A stretch of 64,000 bases of DNA from Occallatibacter riparius (lineage in GTDB: Bacteria; Acidobacteriota; Terriglobia; Terriglobales; Acidobacteriaceae): the NCBI RefSeq assembly GCF_025264625.1, contig NZ_CP093313.1:2232001-2296000 (forward strand), written 5' to 3'. Below the pieces are notes generated by a model, which saw only the letters and a program-made list of their open reading frames with translations, did not search any database and was not told the origin of the DNA. Positions 33,610 to 42,000 of this stretch are shown piece after piece. The translations under genes were made by a program, and so were the position numbers. The number at the start of each line of letters is the position of its first letter. Position 1 is the stretch's first letter.

Positions 33610-34626
33610 TTAGAAGCTGCGCCCGACGGCGGTCGCGATAAGCCGCAACTCGCCCATGAGCGTGTCGAACTGGTCGCAGTAAAGCGTCTGCGCGGCGTCG
33701 CTGGCGGCCTTATCAGCGTTGGGGTGCACTTCGACGATGATCCCATCGGCGCCTGCCGCCACTGCTGCGCGGGCCAGCGGAGCAACGAGATCGCGGCGGC
33801 CGGTTCCGTGCGAAGGGTCGCCAATGATAGGCAGGTGCGAGAGCTTCTTCACAATGGGAATCGCGGAGATGTCCATCGTGTTGCGCGTGGCAGTTTCGTA
33901 GGTGCGAATACCGCGCTCGCAGAGGATTACTTCGTAGTTGCCGCCCGACAGGATGTATTCGCTCGAGAGCAGTAGCTCCTCAATCGTGGCGGCAATGCCG
34001 CGCTTCAGCAGGATGGGTTTGCGGATCTGCCCGAGATCGCGCAGCAGATTGAAGTTCTGCATGTTGCGTGCGCCTACCTGAAAGAGGTCGACGTAAGGCA
34101 GCATGGGCTCGATCTGCGCGATCTCCATCACTTCGCTAACGACGAGGAGGCCGTGCGCCTCGGCGGCTTCGCGCATCAGCTCCAGGCCCGGAATGCCCAT
34201 GCCCTGAAAGGCGTATGGCGAGGAGCGGGGCTTGAAGGCTCCGCCACGCAGGAACGTACCGCCTGCGCCCTTGACCCGGCGCGCCGTCTCGAAGATCTGG
34301 TCGCGGTTCTCAATCGAACAAGGCCCGGCCATGGCGACGACACGCCGGTTGCCCACCTTGACGCCGTTGCGGAACTCGATGACGGTGCCCTCAGGGCGGA
34401 AGCTGCGGCCGGCTAGCTTGTAGGGCGAGCTGATGCGGTGAACGTGACTGACTCCAGGCATAATTTCGAACTTGGCTAGCTCAAGCGACGAGGTGCGGCC
34501 CACAGCGGCGAGAATGGTCTGCATCTCGCCGGTGGTGCGGTGAACTTCAACTCCGGATTCGACGAGCGCGGCGATTACGGCGTCGATCTGCTCTTCGGTG
34601 GCTTTCTCCTGCATGGCGACGATCAT
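33610..34626 (-). CDS. aroF: 3-deoxy-7-phosphoheptulonate (DAHP) synthase
   Basis: A 338-aa enzyme condensing PEP and erythrose-4-phosphate, the first step of aromatic synthesis. It is the KDO8P-synthase-like type with an N-terminal ACT-like/FDD domain (IVAMQEKATEEQIDAVIAAL). The barrel has VAMAGPCSIENRDQI, GGTFLRGGAFKPRSSPYAFQ and LPIIGDPSHGTGRRDLV; Cys in GPCS, the metal-binding His and KPR residues are present. The start overlaps the chorismate mutase gene by four bases, so the two are coupled. A regulatory domain suggests feedback control by aromatic amino acids, as known for the family. Confidence 0.92.
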   Translation of the reverse strand: MIVAMQEKATEEQIDAVIAALVESGVEVHRTTGEMQTILAAVGRTSSLELAKFEIMPGVSHVHRISSPYKLAGRSFRPEGTVIEFRNGVKVGNRRVVAMAGPCSIENRDQIFETARRVKGAGGTFLRGGAFKPRSSPYAFQGMGIPGLELMREAAEAHGLLVVSEVMEIAQIEPMLPYVDLFQVGARNMQNFNLLRDLGQIRKPILLKRGIAATIEELLLSSEYILSGGNYEVILCERGIRTYETATRNTMDISAIPIVKKLSHLPIIGDPSHGTGRRDLVAPLARAAVAAGADGIIVEVHPNADKAASDAAQTLYCDQFDTLMGELRLIATAVGRSF

Positions 34627-34967
34627 TGCTTTTCTGTCTCCGGTGCTTGTGCACCTGTTTGCCCTGCGGCGAGTTTCGCCATTTCCTGGGCGTGTCGTTC
34701 TGAAGCCAGTTCGTTCCGCTGCAAGGCCCGCATGACGTCGATGATGCGCTCGTAGATGTGGGTCAACTCGATATCAGGGAGTGGTCCCCGGTTGGCCGCG
34801 CGAACATTGGCGTAGACCAACTTTTCGCGATTCGGCTCGTAGACCGGCAGCGAGGTGGCGGCCTTGAGATGGCCTACCATCTGCGCCGCGCTGGCGCGCT
34901 CATTGAGTAAATCGACCAACTGGCGGTCAAGAATATCGATGCGTTCCCGTAGTTCTTCCAGCGTCAT
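34623..34967 (-). CDS. Chorismate mutase (AroQ type)
   Basis: A 114-aa all-helical enzyme converting chorismate to prephenate. The short start at 34967 (MTLEELRERIDILDRQ) is right; a longer frame runs through the heptamer array. Arg in LRERIDILDRQLVDLLNER, Lys in VGHLKA, and the second-helix Arg of YEPNREKLVY are family active-site residues. The overlap with aroF fits coordinated flow toward tyrosine and phenylalanine; prephenate dehydrogenase lies at 24.9 kb. The last 15 residues (GQTGAQAPETEKQ) are a soft tail. Confidence 0.88.
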   Translation of the reverse strand: MTLEELRERIDILDRQLVDLLNERASAAQMVGHLKAATSLPVYEPNREKLVYANVRAANRGPLPDIELTHIYERIIDVMRALQRNELASERHAQEMAKLAAGQTGAQAPETEKQ

Positions 34968-35013
34968 CTTCGGAATCCTCTGCGTGAGCCTTGAGCGTGG
35001 GACGAGCCTCGAC

Positions 35014-35106
35014 CTTGTAGCCGGCAGCCTGTAGCTGATGCTCCGCGGAGCGAACAGGCGCGGGGTCGCTACAGGCTGCGAGCTACAGGCTACTGGCCTG
35101 TGGCTT
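35014..35106. repeat. Inverted heptamer array G (between trpA and chorismate mutase)
   Basis: Left arm about 35014-35041 and right arm about 35066-35106 repeat GCCNGTA-type units (GCCTGTA, GCCAGTA, GCCGGCA). The arms pair at 18 of 21 core positions. The right arm ends 3 bases before the trpA stop and the left arm lies about 47 bases before the mutase start, the same layout as arrays A-E in the phage module. Confidence 0.8.
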
Positions 35107-35109
35107 CTC

Positions 35110-35892
35110 TCACCGGGCCAGCGCCGTGCTGCTTTGGCGCAGGCCCTTGATAAATCGGGCCACTGCGCCGGGCGCTGTTTCCGGCGTGGATCGCTCAATG
35201 AGCTCCACGATCGCGCTGCCGATCACCGCTGCCTCAGCAAACTCCGCGACCTGTGCGACGTGGTCCGCGTTGGAGATGCCGAAGCCGACAGCCACCGGCA
35301 GCTTGCTCCATCGATGGATACGGTCGACCAGCGCGGAGGCATCGGCGGTCATGGACTGCTGCTTGCCAGTGATGCCGGTGCGTGAGATCGCATAAACGAA
35401 GCCGCGCGAGTGCCCGGCGATGGCTTCGAGGCGCTCGTCGGAACTGGTTGGCGCGGCGAGAAAAACGGGCGCGAGGCCGGTGCGATCCATTTCCCGCAGG
35501 TACTCGGCAGATTCTTCGACGACCATATCGATCACCAGTACGCCGTCCGCGCCCGCGGCTTTCGCGTCATCGGCAAAGCGGGCGAGTCCATAACGCAGGA
35601 TCGGATTCAGATACGTGAAGAGGATGAGACCGGCTTGAGGGCGTGCGGCGCGGATCGCTCGGGCGACTTCGAGGACGTCTGCGAGCTTGACGCCGCGCGA
35701 GAGGGCGCGCTCGCTGGCGCGCTGGATAATGGGGCCGTCGCCTAGAGGATCGGAGAAAGGGATGCCGAGTTCGATCACGTCCGCGCCGGCGTCGATCGCT
35801 TCAATGGCGATGGCGCGTGAGGCGTCGAGACTGGGGTCGCCGGCCGTGATGTACACGACGAGACCCGGCTTCTGATCGAAACGAATAGGCAT
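35110..35892 (-). CDS. trpA: Tryptophan synthase alpha subunit
   Basis: A 260-aa TIM-barrel subunit that cleaves indole-3-glycerol phosphate and passes indole to TrpB. Diagnostic stretches are the GLVVYITAGDPSLDAS start, DVIELGIPFSDPLGDGPIIQ with catalytic Glu and Asp residues, LILFTYLNPILRYG, RGFVYAISRTGITG, and VAVGFGISNADHV near the phosphate site. Length is normal. It lies in the order trpB-trpA-chorismate mutase-aroF, with repeat elements in both flanking spacers. Confidence 0.93.
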   Translation of the reverse strand: MPIRFDQKPGLVVYITAGDPSLDASRAIAIEAIDAGADVIELGIPFSDPLGDGPIIQRASERALSRGVKLADVLEVARAIRAARPQAGLILFTYLNPILRYGLARFADDAKAAGADGVLVIDMVVEESAEYLREMDRTGLAPVFLAAPTSSDERLEAIAGHSRGFVYAISRTGITGKQQSMTADASALVDRIHRWSKLPVAVGFGISNADHVAQVAEFAEAAVIGSAIVELIERSTPETAPGAVARFIKGLRQSSTALAR

Positions 35893-35946
35893 CTTTCCCT
35901 GTCTAAAAGGGGCACAACTGTTCGCCGTGCCGCTGTCCTGTTTTGA

Positions 35947-36013
35947 AAGGGCACGGCTTTAGCCGCGCCGTTGTCCAAGCGAAAAACTGTCGGGGCTTTA
36001 GCCCCTGAGGGAT
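35947..36013. repeat. Paired-hairpin intergenic repeat, copy 3, overlapping the trpB stop
   Basis: Hairpin gggcacggctttagccgcgcc followed by ggggctttagcccc. The second hairpin covers the trpB stop codon (35998-36000) and its last codons. It matches the copies at 19967 and 22131 in layout and loop sequence. Confidence 0.75.
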
Positions 36014-37230
36014 GTCGCTCCCTCCAGCTTCAGCTCCTGGGCGATGATGCCCATGTCCTTGTCGCCGCGACCGGAGAGGTTCACTACCAGTATGTCATGG
36101 GGATTCATTGTGGGAGCTAGCCGAAGCGCCTCAGCCACCGCGTGCGCGGACTCGAGCGCAGGAAGAATCCCCTCTGTCCGGGCGAGCTTGACGACGGCTT
36201 CGAGCGCCCGCGCGTCGTCGCATGAGGTGTACTCGGCGCGGCCCGTGTCGTGGAGCATGGCGTGCTCAGGTCCGACCGAGGCGTAGTCAAGACCTGCCGA
36301 TACGGAGTGGGTCAGCGCGATCTGGCCATTGTCGTCTTGGAGAACATAGCTGAAGGTCCCCTGCAGGACGCCGGGTACTCCGCCCGAGAAGCGCGCGGCG
36401 TGCTCGCCCAGCGCGGTGCCGCGGCCGCCGGCCTCGACTCCGATCAGGCGAACATCGCGATCCGGGATGAATTCGTAGAACGCTCCGATAGCGTTCGATC
36501 CGCCGCCCACGCAGGCTACGACGGCGTCCGGCAGGCGGCCTTCACGCTCCAGGATCTGCTCCTTCATTTCGAGGCTGATACAGCGCTGGAAGTCGCGGAC
36601 GATGGTTGGATAGGGGTGCGCGCCGAGGGCGCTGCCGAGGATATAGTACGTAGTCCGGACGTTCGTGACCCAGTCCCTCATGGCCTCGCTGATGGCGTCC
36701 TTGAGGGTCTTCGATCCTGACGAAACGCCCCTAACTTCCGCGCCGAGCAGGCGCATCCGGAGCACGTTGAGCTCCTGGCGGGCCATGTCGACTTCGCCCA
36801 TGTAGATGACGCATTCCAAACCAAGAAGCGCGCAGACCGTGGCCGTGGCGACACCGTGCTGGCCCGCGCCGGTTTCCGCGATGATGCGCTTCTTGCCCAT
36901 ACGTTTCGCGAGCAGCCCCTGCCCGAGGGCGTTGTTGATCTTGTGCGCGCCGGTGTGGAGGAGGTCCTCGCGCTTGAGGTAGATTTTGGCGCCGCCAAGG
37001 TCTTCCGTCAGGCGCTTGGCAAAGTAGAGCGGCGTTGGGCGGCCGGCGAAGTCGCGGAGCAGGTCGGCGAGTTCCTGCTGGAAATCGGCGTCGGCCTTTG
37101 CGATTTCGTACTCGCGCTCCAGCTCCTGCAGGGCTGCCATCAGGGTCTCAGGCACGTAGCGGCCACCATAGATGCCGAAGCGGCCGGGGCGCGACTCCGA
37201 GGGTGCTGAGGGAAGAATGACGGATGACAT
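35998..37230 (-). CDS. trpB: Tryptophan synthase beta subunit
   Basis: A 410-aa pyridoxal-phosphate enzyme joining indole and serine to make tryptophan. ATG 37230 follows AGGAGG; an upstream in-frame start is not supported. The family pattern includes [39 protein letters not shown] with the PLP lysine in [37 protein letters not shown] (phosphate loop), and HATRGxxC-type end LSGRGDKDM. It is of the standard TrpB1 length. The C-terminal three residues lie inside repeat copy 3. Confidence 0.94.
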   Translation of the reverse strand: MSSVILPSAPSESRPGRFGIYGGRYVPETLMAALQELEREYEIAKADADFQQELADLLRDFAGRPTPLYFAKRLTEDLGGAKIYLKREDLLHTGAHKINNALGQGLLAKRMGKKRIIAETGAGQHGVATATVCALLGLECVIYMGEVDMARQELNVLRMRLLGAEVRGVSSGSKTLKDAISEAMRDWVTNVRTTYYILGSALGAHPYPTIVRDFQRCISLEMKEQILEREGRLPDAVVACVGGGSNAIGAFYEFIPDRDVRLIGVEAGGRGTALGEHAARFSGGVPGVLQGTFSYVLQDDNGQIALTHSVSAGLDYASVGPEHAMLHDTGRAEYTSCDDARALEAVVKLARTEGILPALESAHAVAEALRLAPTMNPHDILVVNLSGRGDKDMGIIAQELKLEGATSLRG

Positions 37231-37284
37231 GATGAGGCCTCCTGCGCGAATGACCGAAGGGGTCAATCTCCAGTCTACAGGGGC

Positions 37285-37848
37285 TTAATTCAGAGCACGA
37301 ATCTGCGCGCGGATGGCTGCGATGCGATCTGGGATTGGGGCGGCATCAATAAAGTGCAGCTCGAATCCGAAGCTGCGGTACGTCTCCTCGTGGATCCGCT
37401 CGAAACGGAGGGACTCTTCGAAGCTGATGCGGCGGGCCGCCGTGGGCGCAATGAAGCCGAGATTGCGGAGGAAGAAGACGCTGCGTTCGAACACCGCCTC
37501 GCTGACAATCCGGTCGAGTTCGGCGGCGAGCACCGGCGGAATGGGGTAACCGAGGTAGGTCGCGAGAGCCGCCGTACAGACCACCGATCGATCGTGAAAT
37601 TGAACTTCACCGGGCAGAAGCGAGGCATCGAGCTGGCGCGTTCGCTGCAGTTCGGTGATGGTTTCGATGAACTGCGGGTTCCGCCACGGTTCCTCTATGC
37701 TATTGGCGTGGGACGCCGCGATCACGTCCGTCGCGGCTTCTTCGACAACGCTGAAACCGTGGACCTCTAGTTGCCGAATGAGCGCGGTTTTGCCGCAGCC
37801 GGGAGTTCCGGTCAGGATGTAGCGGCACCCGGGCTTAGGCGGTTGCAT
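37285..37848 (-). CDS. AAA-type ATPase (NadR/ATPase-like)
   Basis: A 187-aa P-loop protein; ATG 37848 overlaps the previous gene by 14 bases, so a longer reading is rejected. The Walker A motif is YILTGTPGCGKTALIRQL (residues ~10-27). Conserved follow-up segments are GFSVVEEAATDVI, FHDRSVVCTAALATYLGYP and ERSVFFLRNLGFI. The fold matches the AAA_28 family, small ATPases of unclear function. Its gene overlap with the AhpD-like gene suggests co-expression. It is not a known step of tryptophan synthesis despite lying among the trp genes. Confidence 0.75.
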   Translation of the reverse strand: MQPPKPGCRYILTGTPGCGKTALIRQLEVHGFSVVEEAATDVIAASHANSIEEPWRNPQFIETITELQRTRQLDASLLPGEVQFHDRSVVCTAALATYLGYPIPPVLAAELDRIVSEAVFERSVFFLRNLGFIAPTAARRISFEESLRFERIHEETYRSFGFELHFIDAAPIPDRIAAIRAQIRALN

Positions 37849-38398
37849 TCTTCTTCTTTGTGATGTCGCAGAGCATGTCGGAGTGGATGTTGAGTCCGAT
37901 ATTGGTGATGTTGTAGACGTGCTCGCTGGCGACGAGCCACACGATCTCGCAGATCTGGCGCTCGGTAAAGTGCTGGGCGAGGCGGGCAAAGGTCGCAGGA
38001 TTCACCTGCTTGTCGCGGGTTAGCTCCGTCACGTAGTCGAGGGCGGCACGGTCGGCGGCGGTGAAGAGCGGACTGGTGCGGTAATCGGCTAGCGCATCGA
38101 ACTTGGCCTCATTCATGGATGCCTTGATAGCGAAGGCGCGGCCGATGTCGATGCAGAACTCGCAGACGTTCATGTGGGCGACCTGCTCGCGGACGAGCAT
38201 CTGGGTTTCGGCCGGTAAAGTAAGCTTCTTGTCGAGCTTGCTGATCTTCCCGTAGAAGGCGCCGAAGGCGATCGGCAGACGCGCGGCGAAGACCTTGAGC
38301 GGAGTCAGGACCTTACCGAACTGACGGCGCGTGCCGGCGTAGACCAGCTTCATCGTCAAGCCTTTTGGTTGTTCGATGGGGGGAAGGAAGGTTGCCAT
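37835..38398 (-). CDS. Carboxymuconolactone decarboxylase / AhpD-like protein
   Basis: A 187-aa helical protein; ATG 38398 is preferred, although the frame remains open to 38572. The domain occupies residues ~45-150: KLDKKLTLPAETQMLVREQV, then VAHMNVCEFCIDIGRAFAIK with a CxxC pair as in peroxidase-type AhpD, and ADYRTSPLFTAADRAALDY. The family acts in peroxide detoxification or lactone decarboxylation; the CEFC motif favours a redox role. Its end overlaps the AAA gene, so they form a pair inserted between trpF and trpB. Confidence 0.8.
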   Translation of the reverse strand: MATFLPPIEQPKGLTMKLVYAGTRRQFGKVLTPLKVFAARLPIAFGAFYGKISKLDKKLTLPAETQMLVREQVAHMNVCEFCIDIGRAFAIKASMNEAKFDALADYRTSPLFTAADRAALDYVTELTRDKQVNPATFARLAQHFTERQICEIVWLVASEHVYNITNIGLNIHSDMLCDITKKKNATA

Positions 38399-38890
38399 AT
38401 TCGGGACCTCGGGAAGGGAAGTCGCGTCCGGGAGCGGAAGATTCCCCTTCAGAGATTCATACGTGTGGAATTGGATTCGAGTTACATCGGACCCACTCCC
38501 GGGTGCAAGGACGCCGCCAAGACCCGCGCCACTGGCTGAAATAAACACCAGCTCGAGCGTGACTCCCATCACCGACTTTGCTTCCTTGGCCGTCTACTCT
38601 TACTTCTGCGGCAGTGTTTCTCAGATGATCTGCGGTCGGGAGAATCCGAACACGGATCAGATCCGAAATAAAGCACTTGGGAGTTTACCTTCGAAGTAAT
38701 CCCCCCTCCCCGATCATCCTCAGGAGCTTCAACTACCCCCACCCCCCACCCTGCAACCCGCTAAATGATTGATAAATCGATATCGGATTTCTTCAGTCCG
38801 AATTCAGAAAATCCGGGCTTCCGTAAAGATGAGCCTCACGCCACCGGGTGCGCTAGATCTACGTGTTGGTTAACCCTGCTTCTCGGCGGG
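38399..38890. other. Gene-free stretch between trpF and the AhpD-like gene
   Basis: About 490 bases. A C-rich run near 38725-38760 has 7-base periodicity (CCACCCC-type units) without an inverted partner. The rest shows nothing recognisable and should hold a leftward promoter for the AhpD-like gene. Confidence 0.5.
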
Positions 38891-39547
38891 TCAACCGGCA
38901 CTTCGCGCATTGGCAATGAAGGCGCGGACCTTGCCCGCATCTTTCCGCCCAGGCGCAGCTTCCACGCCGGAGACAACATCCACACCCCACGGGCGAAGAG
39001 TGGCGATGGCTTCGGCGACGTTGTCGGGGCTGAGGCCTCCGGCAGCGACCAGGACCTTCCCGCCGTTTGGGTTCTGAAACAGCGTCTCGGCGGCGTGAGC
39101 CCAGTCGAACGCGATGCCCGTGCCTCCAACAGCGGTGGCGGTCCGTGAGTCGACCAGCAGACCATCGACGTTCGGATCGGCCAGGTATGCCTCCGCGTAC
39201 TGCATCGCGCCGGGCCCGAAGTGCACCACGCGCAGAATGCGCAGCCCGGGGCCGAACTCGGCACGCAACCGGGCGGGCCCGTCTGTAGCGAGAGCGGAAT
39301 GAATCTGCACGCCGGTGAGGCCGCAGGTGCGGACGATGGAAACGATCTCATCGAACGGGGTATCGACGAAGACGCCAATCTTTTCAACAGATGCGGGGAG
39401 CTGCGCAGTGATGGCTGCGACCTGCTCAGCGTTGACGCGGCGCGGACTGGCGGCGAAGACGAAGCCGAGGGCATCCGCGCCGGAGTCGACCGCGAGTTGC
39501 GCGTCTTCAAGCGAGGTGTTGCCGCAGATTTTGACCCAGAGGCTCAT
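38891..39547 (-). CDS. trpF: Phosphoribosylanthranilate isomerase
   Basis: A 218-aa TIM barrel that rearranges phosphoribosylanthranilate in tryptophan synthesis. Motifs are WVKICGNTSLEDAQLAVDSG with the catalytic Cys at VKICG, ALGFVFAASPRRV with the partner Asp/Ser pattern shifted, GVQIHSA, and LVAAGGLSPDNVAEAI followed by VDVVSGVEAAPGRKD near the phosphate site. ATG 39547 overlaps the trpC stop (ATGA), indicating coupling. Confidence 0.9.
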   Translation of the reverse strand: MSLWVKICGNTSLEDAQLAVDSGADALGFVFAASPRRVNAEQVAAITAQLPASVEKIGVFVDTPFDEIVSIVRTCGLTGVQIHSALATDGPARLRAEFGPGLRILRVVHFGPGAMQYAEAYLADPNVDGLLVDSRTATAVGGTGIAFDWAHAAETLFQNPNGGKVLVAAGGLSPDNVAEAIATLRPWGVDVVSGVEAAPGRKDAGKVRAFIANARSAG

Positions 39548-40356
39548 CGGGCGACCGGGCTCACGGCGAGGAGATCTTTGAGGGCGACCCCTGGGTCGTG
39601 TTGGCGCATCAGGCTTTCGCCAATGAGGAAGGCGTCGAATCCAGCGGCCCGAAGACGGCCGATATCATCCGCGGAGGTGATGCCACTTTCGGCCACCCGC
39701 ACAACGGTGGACGGGATTCGGTCGGCGAGTTCGAGCGACCGCTCCAAGCTGACGTCGAAGGTCTTGAGGTCGCGGTTGTTCACGCCGATGGCCTCCGCGC
39801 CGGTTTCGCCGAGAGCGTCCAGGACGCGGTCCAGTTCGTCGCCTGTGTGTACTTCGACGAGGACGTCGAGCGAAATCGCATGTGCGCGAGCAGCGAAACG
39901 CTTCATCTCCTCGTTGGTGAGGGCGGCGGCAATGAGCAGGATGGCGTCGGCGCGGTGCGCGCGGGCTTCGACGATCTGGTAGTCGTCGATCATGAAGTCT
40001 TTGCGAAGGCAGGGGAGCGAGACAGCCGCGGAGGCGAGTTCCAGGTTGCGCAGGCTGCCCTGAAAGAAGGGCTCGTCGGTGAGGACGGAAAGGCATGTCG
40101 CGCCCCCCGCCTTGTAGCGGCGGGCGATCCATTCGGGATCGAAGTCCGCGCGAATGAGGCCCTTGGAGGGCGACGCCTTCTTGATTTCTGCGATGACAGC
40201 AGGGCCATGTGCTGACTGGCTGCGAAGAGCCGCGGCCCATCCACGGGGGCGATGAGCCTCAGCGCGTCTTTCGAGATCTGTGACGGGCACAAGCTCGCGT
40301 GCAGCCGCAACGGTGCGGCGGGTGGCGGCGAGGATTGTGTCGAGTCGCGTGCTCAT
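39544..40356 (-). CDS. trpC: Indole-3-glycerol phosphate synthase
   Basis: A 270-aa TIM-barrel enzyme that closes the indole ring. ATG 40356 (MSTRLDTILAATRRTVAAAR) is preferred over a longer reading from 40446. Signatures are AVIAEIKKASPSKGLIRADF with the catalytic lysine, GATCLSVLTDEPFFQGSL, LPCLRKDFMIDDYQIVEARA, and VNNRDLKTFDVSLE. It overlaps trpF by four bases. It is the first trp gene of the leftward cluster visible here. Confidence 0.92.
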   Translation of the reverse strand: MSTRLDTILAATRRTVAAARELVPVTDLERRAEAHRPRGWAAALRSQSAHGPAVIAEIKKASPSKGLIRADFDPEWIARRYKAGGATCLSVLTDEPFFQGSLRNLELASAAVSLPCLRKDFMIDDYQIVEARAHRADAILLIAAALTNEEMKRFAARAHAISLDVLVEVHTGDELDRVLDALGETGAEAIGVNNRDLKTFDVSLERSLELADRIPSTVVRVAESGITSADDIGRLRAAGFDAFLIGESLMRQHDPGVALKDLLAVSPVAR

Positions 40357-40439
40357 CAGGCTAATCGTATTGTGGCACAGGGGCGAGAAGCGGAAGTCCG
40401 TGGCAACGCGGACCTCAGTGCGAGCGACAGTGAGCGGCG

Positions 40440-40480
40440 GCCGCACCGCAGGTGCCGAGCGGTTGCCGCACCGCAGGTGC
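40440..40480. repeat. Two 16-base direct repeats 3' of the tRNA
   Basis: GCCGCACCGCAGGTGC occurs at 40440-40455 and 40465-40480, directly downstream of the tRNA 3' end. It may be a local duplication. No integrase or second copy suggests an attachment site. Confidence 0.7.
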
Positions 40481-40556
<76 letters not shown>

Positions 40557-40632
40557 TTCAATGACGGGGGGCGATTGCGGATCCAGCTGATTGCCGCGAT
40601 CTGTAAGGCTGCTCTCCCCGAGTCTACTTAGC

Positions 40633-40662
40633 ATTGTATGGGGCAGATAGCGCTGTTCGGAA
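40633..40662 (-). promoter_or_regulatory. Possible tRNA promoter
   Basis: A -10-like TACAAT (minus strand, 40638-40633) lies about 80 bases upstream of the tRNA. The best -35 18 bases away is TTCCGA, matching TTGACA at only three positions. The -10 is convincing, the -35 weak. Confidence 0.3.
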
Positions 40663-40673
40663 TCTGGCGGCGT

Positions 40674-41627
40674 TTATCGTTTGGTTATCCAGGAGTACTG
40701 CCAGCCTGCAGAGACGTTTTTGTAGTTGCCGCCGTAGCGGATGTAGGCACCGTCGCTGTAGCTGAACTTGATGGACTGACGCTTCGTGACCGGAAATGAA
40801 ACGGTGCCCCCGACGCGGGAGTTGCGGTTGGTGGTCAGGGAGTTCGTCTTGCCGTCAATGGCGCTGGCGCCGCCGAACCAGAAGTTTCCGTCAAGCGAGG
40901 CCCAGAGACGCGGCCGCACATCATAGCTGAAATGGCCTTCGAAGGAGCCCATGGGGCTCTGGGTCTGGCGGTGGACCCCGCTGGTGATGGCGTTGTGCGA
41001 GAAGAACTCTGGGTTTTCGGTGTAGAACCAGACCCCGCCGTAGGTGTCTAGGAGCCAGTGATTCCAGCGGCGGGAGAGGCCGACCTCGGGTTTGAGTGCC
41101 CAGCGGTTGATTCCCAGGTTGATGAGCTTTTCAGGGTCGTACTGGCCGGTTGGTGGCAGCACCTTGATGCTGGCGCCGATGAGGAGCTTTTGCTGCCACT
41201 TGACGAACTGGCGGACGTCCATCGAGGGGCCGCCCATCAGATTGACGGAGAAGCGGAAGGTGGCCGGAAGCAGACCGGAGCGATGTGTGGCAGTCTGGCT
41301 ACCCAGGACGTTGCCGCTGAAGTCGCCGACGCCGTAGGGCAGGGCACCGAGCACGTTTGCCGAGCGTCCAAAAAAACTCAACGAGCGGACATAGCTGACG
41401 ACCGGTGTGTGTAAGCTCACCGTGGCATCGGTCACGGGGACGGAACCGTCAAGGTTCATGTTGCCGTTCGAAAAGCCGTAGGTCAGGGTGATGGCGTTGC
41501 TTCTGATCGGGGTGATGAGATAAGCGCGGGGAGCCAGATCCTGTCCCCGTGCCGGTCGGGAGAGCGAGATGGGCAACACCAACCAGGACAGCAATCGCAT
41601 GAGCGAGAGATTGGCGAGGTGTCTCAT
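40674..41627 (-). CDS. Outer-membrane beta-barrel protein
   Basis: A 317-aa protein; ATG 41627 begins MRHLANLSLMRLLSW and gives a signal peptide ending near RPARGQDLAP. The mature part alternates beta strands typical of outer-membrane barrels (NAITLTYGFSNGNMNLDGSV, LLPATFRFSVNLMGGPSM, GGVWFYTENPEFF, NFWFGGASAIDGK) and ends with SAGWQYSWITKR, with an aromatic near the C-terminus as barrels require. It resembles the 'phenol degradation MetA-like' transporter family. Function may be uptake of hydrophobic compounds; no substrate is evident. It faces away from the GH13 gene. Confidence 0.65.
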   Translation of the reverse strand: MRHLANLSLMRLLSWLVLPISLSRPARGQDLAPRAYLITPIRSNAITLTYGFSNGNMNLDGSVPVTDATVSLHTPVVSYVRSLSFFGRSANVLGALPYGVGDFSGNVLGSQTATHRSGLLPATFRFSVNLMGGPSMDVRQFVKWQQKLLIGASIKVLPPTGQYDPEKLINLGINRWALKPEVGLSRRWNHWLLDTYGGVWFYTENPEFFSHNAITSGVHRQTQSPMGSFEGHFSYDVRPRLWASLDGNFWFGGASAIDGKTNSLTTNRNSRVGGTVSFPVTKRQSIKFSYSDGAYIRYGGNYKNVSAGWQYSWITKR

Positions 41628-42000
41628 TTGGTCCGCACTCTCCGGGTGCGTCGAGTCATAGGCTGGGGCCCTGTAATTCCTCGGTTTGGCAAGGAGGAGA
41701 AGGATAAGCCCTTCACCCGTCGCAAGATGTCGCTGTAACCATCTGCGCGAGTAAAACATGAGGATAGGGCTGGGACATCTGACAGAATGTGCAGTCAGCC
41801 TGACGAAGAAGAAGCGCGACCTCGTTCAATACACGCCGAGCCGGGACTGTAAGACTTTCCAGTGTCGGCCTCTACGAGTGCTTCGTAAACTCCGAACGCG
41901 CGGAGAGATTTTCGGCCAAAAACCTCAGAACCGCACCTGGGGACTTGCGAAGCGGGGCAGTGAGAACGCCGCTGTCTGAATGGTGCAAGGAGAGCTCGAT
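41628..42000. other. Divergent spacer before the GH13 gene
   Basis: About 370 bases with no recognisable gene. It should hold promoters for the beta-barrel (leftward) and glycosidase (rightward) genes. No clear operator or hairpin was noted. Confidence 0.5.

Noticed and set aside
35038..35385. Rightward 115-codon frame opposite trpA
   Set aside because: It overlaps repeat array G and the trpA gene, and shows no coding features.
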